Source: an uncultured Eubacteriales bacterium (lineage in GTDB: Bacteria; Bacillota; Clostridia; Oscillospirales; Acutalibacteraceae). From it: DNA of 64,000 bases. Location: the NCBI GenBank assembly GCA_934643185.1, contig CAKUBN010000003.1, positions 17,539 to 81,538 of the forward strand. The letters are read 5' to 3'. The translations under genes were made by a program, and so were the position numbers. Every line of letters starts with the position of its first letter. The first letter of the stretch is position 1. Below the pieces are notes generated by a model. The model saw only the letters and a list, made by a program, of their open reading frames with translations, was not told the DNA's origin and did no database searches. Shown here one piece after another: positions 32,285-40,895 of this stretch.

Positions 32285-33703
32285 CTTTTTCGCCTGTACA
32301 AGCTCGCCCATTTCTTTGTGTTTTAATTCGCGCCAGACGGTGCACAGCATCGTGATGAAGCACGCGCCGCCGCCCACAAAGTTCGAGATGACCTCTGCCC
32401 AGAACACGCCGTCCACGCCAATAGCGGGGATCTGCGGCAGCAAAAACGTCAGCGGAATGACGATGATGACCTTGCGCAGCAGTGAGAAGAAAATCGCCTG
32501 CTTTGCGCGCCCCATCGCCTGCACAACGGACTGCGAAGACATTTGCAGCGCCATCATGAAGCAGCCGAAGAAATAAATGTGCATGGCGTGCGTGCACGTC
32601 TCCAGCAGCTGCGGGTCGCTGTTGAACAGCTGAATAAACACATGCGGGAACAGCCGCAGCACAAGCCAAACGAGCACCATGTAGCTGAACGACACGACCG
32701 TTGTAAACACGATCACACTGCGCACGCGTCTATATTTTTTCGCGCCGTAGTTGAAGCTGACGACCGGCGCCGCAGCGGACGTCACACCGCTGACCGGTGT
32801 ATATGTCACCTCGCGAATGGAATTGATGACCGTCATGACCGCCACAAACAGGTCGCCGCCGTGCTGCGAGAGCATCGCGTTGCACGCCACCTGCACGGCG
32901 CTCGACGTAAAGCCCATAATAAAGCCCGAAATGCCGAGCGAGGTGATCTTGCCGATGAGCTTTGCCTGCGGGCGCATGCGCTTTGGCTCTAAGCGGAACA
33001 GCGTGCGCTTGCCAAGCAGAAAATGCACCACCCACACAGCAGAAACCAGCTGCGAAAGCACCGTCGCCAGCGCCGCGCCCTGCACGCCCATGTTGAGCAC
33101 AAAAATGAACAGCGGGTCAAGCGCTATGTTCACCACCGCGCCGATGACGACCGTCAGCATGCCGCGGTTCGCAAAGCCCTGCGCGTTGATGAATCCGTTC
33201 ATGCCAAGTGAGACCATCATAAACACGCTGCCGAGCATGTAGACCGAAAGGTAGCTGTCCGCATACGGGTACGTCGCGTCGCTCGCGCCGAAGAGGTACA
33301 GCACCGGCTTTTTGATGAGCAGCACCACAACGCACAAAACAATGCCCGTAACAACCAACATAAAAAATGTGTTGTTCATCACGTCTGCGGCGCGCTCGCG
33401 CTGCTTTTCGCCCTCTTCGCCGCCCTGCTGTGCCGCACCGCGCGCCATGGAGAACAGCGGCGTACCGCCCGTGCCGAACAGATTCGCAAACGCCGTCACC
33501 ATCAGTAAGATCGGAAACGTCACGCCGACTCCCGTTAAAGCATCGACCGACGTATCGGAAATATGCCCAATGTACATGCGGTCTACAATGTTGTAGAGCA
33601 CATTCACAAACTGCGCCAGCACCATCGGCACCGCAAGGCGCAGGATCGTTTTGGAAATCGGGCCTTTTGAAAAGTCGTCGTTTTTCTTCACATTTGCAGC
33701 CAT
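32282..33703 (-). CDS. MATE family efflux transporter (3 of 3)
   Basis: A 473-residue, 12-segment MATE antiporter with the opening PMVLAQFVNVLYNIVDRMYIG and the second-half GFTSSAVQVACNAML repeat, closest in style to MepA/DinF multidrug pumps. The ATG at 33703 is seven bases after AAAGG; the frame extends 15 codons further without a site. It is monocistronic with its own promoter. It is not a close copy of the MATE proteins at 2.3 and 8.9 kb. Confidence 0.88.
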   Translation of the reverse strand: MAANVKKNDDFSKGPISKTILRLAVPMVLAQFVNVLYNIVDRMYIGHISDTSVDALTGVGVTFPILLMVTAFANLFGTGGTPLFSMARGAAQQGGEEGEKQRERAADVMNNTFFMLVVTGIVLCVVVLLIKKPVLYLFGASDATYPYADSYLSVYMLGSVFMMVSLGMNGFINAQGFANRGMLTVVIGAVVNIALDPLFIFVLNMGVQGAALATVLSQLVSAVWVVHFLLGKRTLFRLEPKRMRPQAKLIGKITSLGISGFIMGFTSSAVQVACNAMLSQHGGDLFVAVMTVINSIREVTYTPVSGVTSAAAPVVSFNYGAKKYRRVRSVIVFTTVVSFSYMVLVWLVLRLFPHVFIQLFNSDPQLLETCTHAMHIYFFGCFMMALQMSSQSVVQAMGRAKQAIFFSLLRKVIIVIPLTFLLPQIPAIGVDGVFWAEVISNFVGGGACFITMLCTVWRELKHKEMGELVQAKK

Positions 33704-33753
33704 AAATTCGCCTTTCCTGTATTTTAAGCGATATACGCGTAATTTCAACCAAA

Positions 33754-33782
33754 AGTATACAACTTTTCAAAACGGCTGTAAA
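33754..33782 (-). promoter_or_regulatory. Sigma-A promoter of third MATE gene
   Basis: On the minus strand TTTACA, a 17-base spacer and TATACT. Confidence 0.65.
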
Positions 33783-33808
33783 TGTGAAGTCTTTCACAAA
33801 GTTCATGA

Positions 33809-33856
33809 CAAAACGACCCTCTCGATAGGCAAACTGCCGCGAAAGGGTCGTTTTAT
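33809..33856 (-). terminator. Rho-independent terminator of GH3 gene
   Basis: AAAACGACCCT (33810-33820) pairs perfectly with AGGGTCGTTTT (33844-33854). Confidence 0.8.
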
Positions 33857-33872
33857 GCACAAATAAATCCGG

Positions 33873-35972
33873 TCACAGCTTAAGCTCAATTTTGGCCGGG
33901 CGCGTGCCGAGCAGCTCTGCGCTGCGGTCATCCGGCTGCGAGGTGCCGACGAAGAACGTGAAGCTGCGGCTGTCTACGCGGCGCGTGCCGGTGTCGTCTA
34001 CGATCTCCAGCGCGGTCTTCGGCACGGCGATCTCGATTTCGCACGTCTCCCCCGCACCGAGGGAAACCGCCTTAAACGCGCAAAGGCTGTGGTTGCGCAC
34101 CGCAAATTTCGATTCATTGTCGCGCACATACACCTGCAAAATCTCATTCACGGCGCAGCCCTCGTTTTTGACCGTCGCCGTAACCGTGTAGTGCTCGCCG
34201 TCGTCGCGCAAACTCGCGCCCGTCACTTCTGTTTTGCCGTAAGTGAGGCCATAGCCGAACGGGTACAGCACGCCGCCCGTAAAGTAGCGGTACGTGCGGT
34301 TTTCCATGGCGTAATCCGTAAACGCGGGCAGCTCATCGGAGTCGTTATAGAACGTCACAGGCAGCTTGCCGCTGAAGGAGTATTTGCCGAACAGCAGCTC
34401 TGCGATCGCCTTGCCGCCGCGTGCGCCCGGGTACCAGCCCTGCACCACGGCGGAGAAATTCTCCTCCGCAAAGCGCAGGTCCATGGCGCTGCCGGTCATG
34501 TTGATGAGGATCACGGGCTTGCCGGTCTTCGCCACGACCTCCATCAGCTTTCTCTGCGGCGCGGGCAGCAGCAGATCAGCCTTGTCGCCGGAGCCGACAG
34601 AATTGCTCTGGTCCATCTCCTCGCCCTCAAGGTTTTCATTGAGGCCCGTCACAAGCACCACAACGTCGCTGTGCTCCGCCACGGTCTCGGCCTCGGAAAG
34701 GCGGTCGCCGGGCAGGCCAAGGCCCTCCACGCGGTCTTTATAAAGGTGGCAGCCCTCGGAGTACAGCACGCGCACGTCCTCGCCCACATAGTCCTGAATG
34801 CCCTCCAGCACCGTGATATATCTTGACGCCGTGCCGTGGTAGTTGCCGATGAGCGCCATGCGGTCGTTCGCGTTCGGGCCGATGACGCCGATTGTCTTGA
34901 TCTTCGCTTTGTCAAGCGGCAAAATGCCGTCGTTTTTCAGCAGCACAACGCTTTTGCGCGCCGCTTCCTCGCTGAGCTTGAGATGCTCCGGGCACTCCAC
35001 GACCTCATACGGAATTTTGTTATATTCGCAGTTCTCATCAAATTCGCCCAGCATAAAGCGCGTGGTGAAGAGTCTCTCCGCCGCCGTCGTGATGTCGTCC
35101 TCCGTGATGAGCCCATCCTCGAGCACGCGCAGCAGGTGCAGATACGTGTTGCCGCAGTTTACGTCACAGCCCATTTTAATGGCGAGCGCGGCAGATTCCG
35201 GCGCGGTCGTCGTAATGTGGTGGTGCAGGTGGAAGTCGGAGATTGCCCAGCAGTCCGAGACAAAGTGCCCCTGAAAGCCCCACTTGCCGCGTAGGATCTG
35301 GCGGATGAGCAGGTCGCTGCCGCAGCACGGCTCGCCGAGCGTGCGGTTGTACGCGCCCATCACGGCCTCCACCTCGCCCTCTTTCACGGCCGCCTCAAAC
35401 GCGGGCAGGTACGTCTCCCACAGGTCTTTCTGGCTTACCTCGGCATCAAACTCATGTCGAATCGCCTCCGGGCCGCTGTGCACGGCATAGTGCTTTGCGC
35501 ACGCCGCAACCTTCAAATATTTTCCGTCGCCCTGCAAGCCCTTGATGTACGCCACACCGAGGCGCGCCGTGAGGTACGGGTCTTCGCTGTACGTCTCCTG
35601 TCCTCTGCCCCAGCGCGGGTCACGGAACAGATTGATGTTCGGCGACCAGAACGTCAGGCCCTTGTAAATATCGCGGTCGCCGTGCTTAGAAGCCTCATTG
35701 TATTTCGCGCGAGCCTCCGTCGCAACGACATCGCCGATCTTCTGGATCATCTCCGGGTCGAACATGCTCGCCATGGCGATGGGCTGCGGGAACATCGTCG
35801 CCGTACCGGCGCGCGCCACGCCGTGCAGCGCCTCATTCCACCAGTTGTATGCCGGCACGCCCAGCCGCTCTACGGGCGGCGCGTCGAATTTCAACTGCGA
35901 AGCGCGCTCTTCTATCGTCATTTTAGAAACAAGCTCGTGCGCCAGAGCCTGCGCCTTTTTTCTGTCTCTCAT
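33873..35972 (-). CDS. Glycoside hydrolase family 3 beta-glycosidase
   Basis: A 699-residue three-domain GH3 enzyme. The TIM barrel holds the nucleophile Asp in GHFVSDCWAISDFH (about residue 240) and the substrate motif WSPNINLFRDPRWGRGQETYSEDP. The second domain follows from about residue 350, and a fibronectin type III-like domain ends the protein. The DPRWGRGQETYSEDP form is typical of xylosidases and glucosidases; the true sugar is unknown. There is no signal peptide, so it would act on imported oligosaccharides. The ATG at 35972 follows GGAGG by seven bases. Confidence 0.92.
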   Translation of the reverse strand: MRDRKKAQALAHELVSKMTIEERASQLKFDAPPVERLGVPAYNWWNEALHGVARAGTATMFPQPIAMASMFDPEMIQKIGDVVATEARAKYNEASKHGDRDIYKGLTFWSPNINLFRDPRWGRGQETYSEDPYLTARLGVAYIKGLQGDGKYLKVAACAKHYAVHSGPEAIRHEFDAEVSQKDLWETYLPAFEAAVKEGEVEAVMGAYNRTLGEPCCGSDLLIRQILRGKWGFQGHFVSDCWAISDFHLHHHITTTAPESAALAIKMGCDVNCGNTYLHLLRVLEDGLITEDDITTAAERLFTTRFMLGEFDENCEYNKIPYEVVECPEHLKLSEEAARKSVVLLKNDGILPLDKAKIKTIGVIGPNANDRMALIGNYHGTASRYITVLEGIQDYVGEDVRVLYSEGCHLYKDRVEGLGLPGDRLSEAETVAEHSDVVVLVTGLNENLEGEEMDQSNSVGSGDKADLLLPAPQRKLMEVVAKTGKPVILINMTGSAMDLRFAEENFSAVVQGWYPGARGGKAIAELLFGKYSFSGKLPVTFYNDSDELPAFTDYAMENRTYRYFTGGVLYPFGYGLTYGKTEVTGASLRDDGEHYTVTATVKNEGCAVNEILQVYVRDNESKFAVRNHSLCAFKAVSLGAGETCEIEIAVPKTALEIVDDTGTRRVDSRSFTFFVGTSQPDDRSAELLGTRPAKIELKL

Positions 35973-36065
35973 GGTAACGCCTCCATCCGGTTGTTGGCAA
36001 AAGTATAGCACGGTTTTCTTCAAAAAGAAAGATGAGAAATTTGCTTTTTATCGGAATTTCACAGC

Positions 36066-36092
36066 AAAAAAGGCAGCCAGCCGAAGCCTGCC
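36066..36092 (-). terminator. Rho-independent terminator
   Basis: GGCAG pairs with CTGCC around an inner GC-TTCG-GC loop and is followed by six T on the minus strand. Confidence 0.75.
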
Positions 36093-36105
36093 GCCAAAAT
36101 TTGCT

Positions 36106-37374
36106 TTAAATATTCAAGAAACCTGCGTCCAACATGGACTGTGCCGCCAAAATCGCGCCAAGGCGGCCGCTGTTGAAGTTCACGCCGCCCTGCATCCACG
36201 CCGCAAACGGCTCGCGCAGCGGAGCGTCCGCAGAAAGCTCAATGGACGAGCCGAACGTGAACGAGCCGGACGCCATGATAACGTCGCAGTCGTAGCCCGG
36301 CATGGGGCTCGGCTCCGGCACAACGAAGGAATCGACCGGCGCGCCCTGCTGAATACCGCGGATAAACGCGCACAGCGCCTCGCGCTCGCGCAGCTGCACG
36401 GCCTGAATGATGTCCGCGCGCGGCTCGTCGTAGCGCGGGGTCACGTCAAAGCCGAAGCCTTCAAACAGCGCCGCCGTGAACACAGCGGTCTTTAAGGCTT
36501 CACCCGTGACGTTCGGCGCGTGGAACGTGCCCATGAAAAGCTCGCGGTTGTTGCCGAGCGTGCAGCCGATCTCACGACCCGTACCCGGGGTCGTCAGGCG
36601 ATACGCGCAGCTTTCAATAAGGTCGCGGCGGCCCGCAATGTAGCCGCCCGTCGGCGCAATGCCGCCGCCCGGATTTTTGATGAGCGAACCCGCCATAAGG
36701 TCTGCGCCCACAGCCGTCGGCTCCATTTTCTGCACATACTCGCCGTAGCAGTTATCCACCATGACGATGCAGTCCGGCGCACGGCGCTTTGCGATCTTTA
36801 CAATGCGCTCGATCTCCTCCACCGTCAGGGACGGGCGCAGGCTGTACCCGCGGGAGCGCTGAATGTACACCATGCGGTGCTTCGGCGTGATGGCCGTCTC
36901 CATGCCGTCATAGTCAGGCGTGCCGTCCGGCAGCAGGTCAAGCTGCTCGTAGTTTATGCCAAACTCCTTTAATGAGCCGTTGCCGTCGCCCGTAATGCCG
37001 ATCACGCCGCGCAGCGTATCATACGGCATGCCGGTAACGCTCAGCATCGTATCGCCCGGGCGCAGAACGCCAAAAAGCGCTACGGTAAGCGTATGCGTGC
37101 CGCTGACAAAATTATAGCGGCACAGCGCGTCCTCCGCACCGAGGGCACGCGCGTACACTTCGTCCAGCACGTCGCGGCCGCGGTCGCCATAGCCGTAGCC
37201 TGTCGTTGCCACAAAGTGGCTCTCGCTGACACCTGCCTGCATGAACGCAGCCTGCATCTTCTCCTGATTATACCGCTGTGTTTCGGAAATTTTCGCAAGG
37301 TACGGCGCAGCCTTCTGCTCCGCTTCCTCCGCCGCCTTCAGCACGCGGTCGTCAATTTTAAAAAACTCGTACAT
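36106..37374 (-). CDS. Methionine gamma-lyase family protein (PLP)
   Basis: A 422-residue PLP enzyme of the PF06838 family, often labelled aluminium resistance protein. The PLP lysine is probably Lys233 in GSLIKNPGGGIAPTGGYIAG, with VMVDNCYGEYV carrying the cofactor Asp. The opening IDDRVLKAAEEAEQK is typical. It is thought to cleave C-S bonds of methionine or related substrates; activity is rarely tested. The Shine-Dalgarno is weak (AAAGCGGG). It follows the GNAT gene by 51 bases and ends at a terminator, closing the M42-M42-GNAT unit. Confidence 0.88.
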   Translation of the reverse strand: MYEFFKIDDRVLKAAEEAEQKAAPYLAKISETQRYNQEKMQAAFMQAGVSESHFVATTGYGYGDRGRDVLDEVYARALGAEDALCRYNFVSGTHTLTVALFGVLRPGDTMLSVTGMPYDTLRGVIGITGDGNGSLKEFGINYEQLDLLPDGTPDYDGMETAITPKHRMVYIQRSRGYSLRPSLTVEEIERIVKIAKRRAPDCIVMVDNCYGEYVQKMEPTAVGADLMAGSLIKNPGGGIAPTGGYIAGRRDLIESCAYRLTTPGTGREIGCTLGNNRELFMGTFHAPNVTGEALKTAVFTAALFEGFGFDVTPRYDEPRADIIQAVQLREREALCAFIRGIQQGAPVDSFVVPEPSPMPGYDCDVIMASGSFTFGSSIELSADAPLREPFAAWMQGGVNFNSGRLGAILAAQSMLDAGFLNI

Positions 37375-37425
37375 AGTAAACCCGCTTTCGCAAACGCAAA
37401 AGCCATCCTTTATCTAAAATTATTT

Positions 37426-38139
37426 CTAAAAATTTAAGCTTCCCTGCGCCCATGCGCCGCACGCCGTGTAGCCCAGCGCCGCATAAAACGCTTCGTTTTT
37501 CTTTTCCTCGCGCAGAATATACACCGTGCCGCCCGGCAGCATGCGCTCCATTTTTCGGACAACCGCCGTGCCAAGCCCCCTGCGGTGAAATTTCGGCAGC
37601 ACCGCCACAGCAGAAATGAGGCTCGCGCTTTCGCCGAGCACTGCCGCAGCCACGGCGACGGTCTTCCCATCTGCCGAAACACCCGCGCAGCGCACCGTGC
37701 CGTGCCGCATGCGGTGGGATAAATCGAGGTAAAACGGCTCAAATTCGCCCGCCATGTTGTTCGCCTTCAGTACGGCATACACATCACGCGGGGAGATTTC
37801 CTCCGGGGTCAGCACCGTCTCGTTGTGCAGCTCCTTTTGCAGGATCACGCCGCTTTCGGTGATGCTTAACCCCAGCTTTTCGGCATTCTCCGCGCTGCAC
37901 ACGACTTCGCTTGTCCCCACCGCGCTCAAAAACGCGCGCGCCTCGTCCGCGTCGGTGATCTCCCCCGCAACGCAGACAGAGCCGTCCGTTTTGCCGTAGG
38001 CCGCGTTCCCGTCCGTCCAAAACTGCGCAAAGGGCTGATGGAACCCATATGCCTGCGCCTTGGACCAGATTTGGCAGCCAAACGGCGAGCTTCCGCACGG
38101 CGCAGAAAGCACCTCTAAGTTTTCCGCAAGACGGATCAT
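37426..38139 (-). CDS. GNAT family N-acetyltransferase
   Basis: A 237-residue protein. The C-terminal half is a GNAT with acetyl-CoA motif ISAVAVLPKFHRRGLGTAVV (about residue 190). The N-terminal 120 residues are a second, less conserved domain opening IRLAENLEVLSAPCGSSPFG, seen in other Clostridia GNATs of this size. The acceptor is unknown. The ATG overlaps the stop of the M42 peptidase gene (TAATG), so it is translationally coupled to it. Confidence 0.78.
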   Translation of the reverse strand: MIRLAENLEVLSAPCGSSPFGCQIWSKAQAYGFHQPFAQFWTDGNAAYGKTDGSVCVAGEITDADEARAFLSAVGTSEVVCSAENAEKLGLSITESGVILQKELHNETVLTPEEISPRDVYAVLKANNMAGEFEPFYLDLSHRMRHGTVRCAGVSADGKTVAVAAAVLGESASLISAVAVLPKFHRRGLGTAVVRKMERMLPGGTVYILREEKKNEAFYAALGYTACGAWAQGSLNF

Positions 38140-39167
38140 TACAGCTTGCCGCCGGAAATTTCCGCCATCATCAGCGCCGTCAGGTCAACGACTGCCTCAA
38201 TATCCTTTTCGGTCGTCATCGCGATCGCGCTGTGGATATACCGGCACGGGTGCGAGATCGTCAGCGTCTTCACGCCGCCGCGGGAAACGTGGATGGTGCC
38301 CGCGTCTGTGCCGCCGGCGCGCACGGTCTTCGGCTGCACCGAAATGCTGTGCTCTTTTCCAAGCGCCATCGCGCGGCGGAAGTAATCCTTCGGGTAAACG
38401 GTGCGCATATCCGTAAGGGAAATGACCGCGCCGCCGCCCATTTTGCACGCCGCGTCCGTCGGGCTCACGCCGGGAATGTCGCCCGCCGTCGTGCCCTCCA
38501 GCACAAGCGCCGCATCGGGCTCAATGAGATACGCCGCCGTGCCCGCGCCGCGCAGGCCGATCTCCTCCTGCGTGGAGAAAACGAAATACGTGTCGTACTC
38601 GAGCGGCTGCTGCATCAGCGTGATGAGCGCAAAGCAGCCCACGCGGTCGTCGAGCGCCTTCGCCTTCACCGTGCCGCGCGTGTGCTCAAAGAACGGCACA
38701 AAGCACGCATTGTCACCGATTTGCACCAGCGTTTCGGCCTGCTCGCGCGTGTCCGCACCGATGTCAATGGCAAGCGCGTCCACCGGCACGGGCGTTTCCC
38801 GTTCTTCGCCCTTCAAAAGGTGTATCGGCTTCGCGCAGATAACACCAAGCGTTTTGCCGTTAATCAGCACGTCGCGACCGGAAAGCACCTCCGGGCGGAT
38901 ATTGCCGACCGTCGTGAACTTCAAAAGGCCGTTTTCCGTAATGTTCGTGATGACAAAGCCCACCTCGTCCATGTGGGCGCAGAGCATCAGCTTCTTTTCG
39001 GGGCGCTTTTCGCCCTTTTTAAACGCCAGAATGTTGCCGAGCGGCGAAATTTGAATGGCGTCCGCATACGGCTCAATTTCACTTAAAATCACGCTGCGCA
39101 CATCGTCTTCCTCGCCGGAAACGCCGATGGTGCGGGTAAGCTTTTCCAGAATTTCATAGTTAAGCAT
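38139..39167 (-). CDS. M42 family aminopeptidase (second of tandem)
   Basis: A 342-residue M42 (tetrahedral/endoglucanase M-like) aminopeptidase. Metal ligands fall in LCAHMDEVGF, KALDDRVGC, STQEEIGLRG and the late HVSRGGVKT with its His. It releases N-terminal residues from short peptides in the cytoplasm. The ATG at 39167 lies inside the end of the upstream M42 gene (eight-base overlap), with GGAGG upstream. It shares only the family pattern with its neighbour, so this is an old duplication. Confidence 0.9.
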   Translation of the reverse strand: MLNYEILEKLTRTIGVSGEEDDVRSVILSEIEPYADAIQISPLGNILAFKKGEKRPEKKLMLCAHMDEVGFVITNITENGLLKFTTVGNIRPEVLSGRDVLINGKTLGVICAKPIHLLKGEERETPVPVDALAIDIGADTREQAETLVQIGDNACFVPFFEHTRGTVKAKALDDRVGCFALITLMQQPLEYDTYFVFSTQEEIGLRGAGTAAYLIEPDAALVLEGTTAGDIPGVSPTDAACKMGGGAVISLTDMRTVYPKDYFRRAMALGKEHSISVQPKTVRAGGTDAGTIHVSRGGVKTLTISHPCRYIHSAIAMTTEKDIEAVVDLTALMMAEISGGKL

Positions 39168-40191
39168 TCGGCTGCGCCTCCTTATCCGTGATATACGCCG
39201 CAATGAGCTTTGCGATGTTTTCCATATCCTCAAAATCGCAGACCTCCGCCGGGGTGTGCATATTGCGCTGCGGCACAGAGATAAGCCCCGTGCGCACGCC
39301 GCCGCGGGAAACACTGATGTCGTCGCAGTTCGTGCCCGTTCTGCCGCCCATCGCTTCCAGCTGGTACGGGATATTCTCGCGCTTTGCGATTTCCACAAGC
39401 TTCTTGCTGATCTTTCTGTCCAGCGCCGCAGAGAAGCCGATCATCGGCCCTTTGCCAAGCTCCGCGGTGAGCATGCCCTCCGCGCCCGGCTGCTTTGCAA
39501 ACGAAACGTCCACGGCAATGGCCTCGGTCGGCTCGAGCGTGTAGATCGAAACCTGCGCGCCCTGCCCGCCGACCTCTTCTTTTGTAGAGCACAGCACCAT
39601 CACGCAGCAGTCGGGGTCCTGCGCATTTGCAAGCTGTGCCGCGCGGATGATGCACGCGCAGCCCGCACGGTCGTCGAGCGCCGTGCCCGTAATGCGGTTG
39701 CCCATCAGCTTTTTCAGCGGGCGCATCAGCGCGGCGCGGTCGCCGACGGCGACAATCTTCTCGACGTCTTCTTTCGTCATGCCAAGGTCAATGCACTGCT
39801 CCGCAACGGGCTTAATTTTATCGTCGCCTTTTGCAAGGTGCGGCGGCAGCGTGCAGCCGATGCCCGTGACCACCTCGGTGCCGAACACCGTAACGGGGCT
39901 GCCCGGCAGCGTGCGGCAGTCCACACCGCCCACGCTCGTCACATGCAGAAAGCCGTTTTCGTCGATGTCCGTCACGACCATGCCGATCTGGTCAATGTGC
40001 GCGTCCAGCAGAACGCGGCGCTTAGACTCCAAATTGCCGAAAATGCCCACCACGCCGCCAAGCTCGTTTTCATGCACCTCTTTGCAAAAGCCAAGCTCCT
40101 TCTTCGCGACTGTAAACACGTCCGCTTCACAGCCGGATGTGCCGTGCTCTGCGCACAGCGCGCGGGTGAGGCGTTCGATCTCTTCAAACAT
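39160..40191 (-). CDS. M42 family aminopeptidase (first of tandem)
   Basis: A 343-residue M42 peptidase. Ligand motifs are LLDAHIDQIGM, TALDDRAGC, STKEEVGGQGA and SVSRGGVRTGLIS; the second family position is intact. The two tandem enzymes may form mixed dodecamers or have different residue preferences. AGGAGG lies before the ATG. It is preceded by a secG terminator with no clear promoter, so it may be expressed partly by readthrough. Confidence 0.9.
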   Translation of the reverse strand: MFEEIERLTRALCAEHGTSGCEADVFTVAKKELGFCKEVHENELGGVVGIFGNLESKRRVLLDAHIDQIGMVVTDIDENGFLHVTSVGGVDCRTLPGSPVTVFGTEVVTGIGCTLPPHLAKGDDKIKPVAEQCIDLGMTKEDVEKIVAVGDRAALMRPLKKLMGNRITGTALDDRAGCACIIRAAQLANAQDPDCCVMVLCSTKEEVGGQGAQVSIYTLEPTEAIAVDVSFAKQPGAEGMLTAELGKGPMIGFSAALDRKISKKLVEIAKRENIPYQLEAMGGRTGTNCDDISVSRGGVRTGLISVPQRNMHTPAEVCDFEDMENIAKLIAAYITDKEAQPNA

Positions 40192-40217
40192 GATATTCCC
40201 TCCTAAAACTCGAATTT

Positions 40218-40268
40218 ATAAAAACAAAAGCCCCGCGTTCCGAATGGAGACCCATCGAAAAGCGAGGC
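40218..40268 (-). terminator. Rho-independent terminator of secG
   Basis: GCCTCGC pairs with GCGGGGC (one G-U) and is followed by TTTTGTTTTTA on the minus strand. Confidence 0.7.
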
Positions 40269-40289
40269 GCATTTCCGCAAGTATTTAAA

Positions 40290-40538
40290 TTACTTTGTGA
40301 AATACATAATGATGTTGATCACGAGGACCAGCACAAAAAAGCCGATTGCAATGAACTTTGTCCAACGAGCAAGGAACGCATCCATGGAACGCGCCTTATT
40401 CTTGGAAAGGAACGTATCCGCGCCGCCGGTGATCGCGCCGAGGCTCTGCTGATGGCCTTCCTGCAGCAGTACGACAACAATGATCGCCAGTGCGAAAAGA
40501 AGCAGAACGATACCGAAAATAATTTCAACAGCACCCAT
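40290..40538 (-). CDS. secG: Preprotein translocase subunit SecG
   Basis: An 82-residue membrane protein with two transmembrane helices (about 5-25 and 60-79) and the conserved LLQEGHQQSLGAITGGADTF loop between them. It joins SecY and SecE in protein export. GAGGAGGT lies before the ATG. It has its own promoter at 40593 and terminator. In many Firmicutes rnr and smpB follow; here M42 peptidases do. Confidence 0.93.
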   Translation of the reverse strand: MGAVEIIFGIVLLLFALAIIVVVLLQEGHQQSLGAITGGADTFLSKNKARSMDAFLARWTKFIAIGFFVLVLVINIIMYFTK

Positions 40539-40592
40539 ATATTTTACCTCCTCTTCAAGAGACTTAACGCTAATTTTATTCGTAGCTTAATT

Positions 40593-40621
40593 ATGATACC
40601 ATACGAAGCGGGATTTTGCAA
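40593..40621 (-). promoter_or_regulatory. Sigma-A promoter of secG
   Basis: On the minus strand TTGCAA, a 17-base spacer and TATCAT. Confidence 0.7.
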
Positions 40622-40649
40622 CAGGATTTTTTGCTTTTTTCCTGTATAT

Positions 40650-40895
40650 TCCGCCGCCCAATGCCCATACTGGTACCAAGGCAGTCACAGTCAGGCGTTT
40701 GTGCGCGCCAAAACGGACCGTGCGGCAAAACCGCACTTTCGCGTCACACGAGCGGGGTCTCCCGGGCGGGCGGCGCAGTCCATGGTGCGGACTGTATGCT
40801 GCCCGCCCTTCGATGAGACTGAACGCTCCGCCGCGCAGACCGCATGCCTGCACAAATGGAACGTCAACCGGTCTTGCCGGAGGGCTGATTTTTTT
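40650..40895. other. Highly structured non-coding region, possible ncRNA
   Basis: The gap between parC and the secG promoter has nested complementary arms: 40696-40704 with 40850-40858 (nine pairs), GAGCG 40750 with CGCTC 40824, GTCTC 40757 with GAGAC 40815, GGGCGGGC 40764 with GCCCGCCC 40801, and CAGTCC 40776 with GGACTG 40789. A side hairpin GTGCGG/CCGCAC sits at 40720. On the plus strand it ends with CCGG-TCTTG-CCGG and a seven-T run, as an RNA gene would. No family was recognised, and no plus-strand promoter was found. Confidence 0.35.

Noticed and set aside
2319..33703. The three MATE genes as one resistance island
   Set aside because: They are in separate operons with core genes between them and are not close copies of each other.
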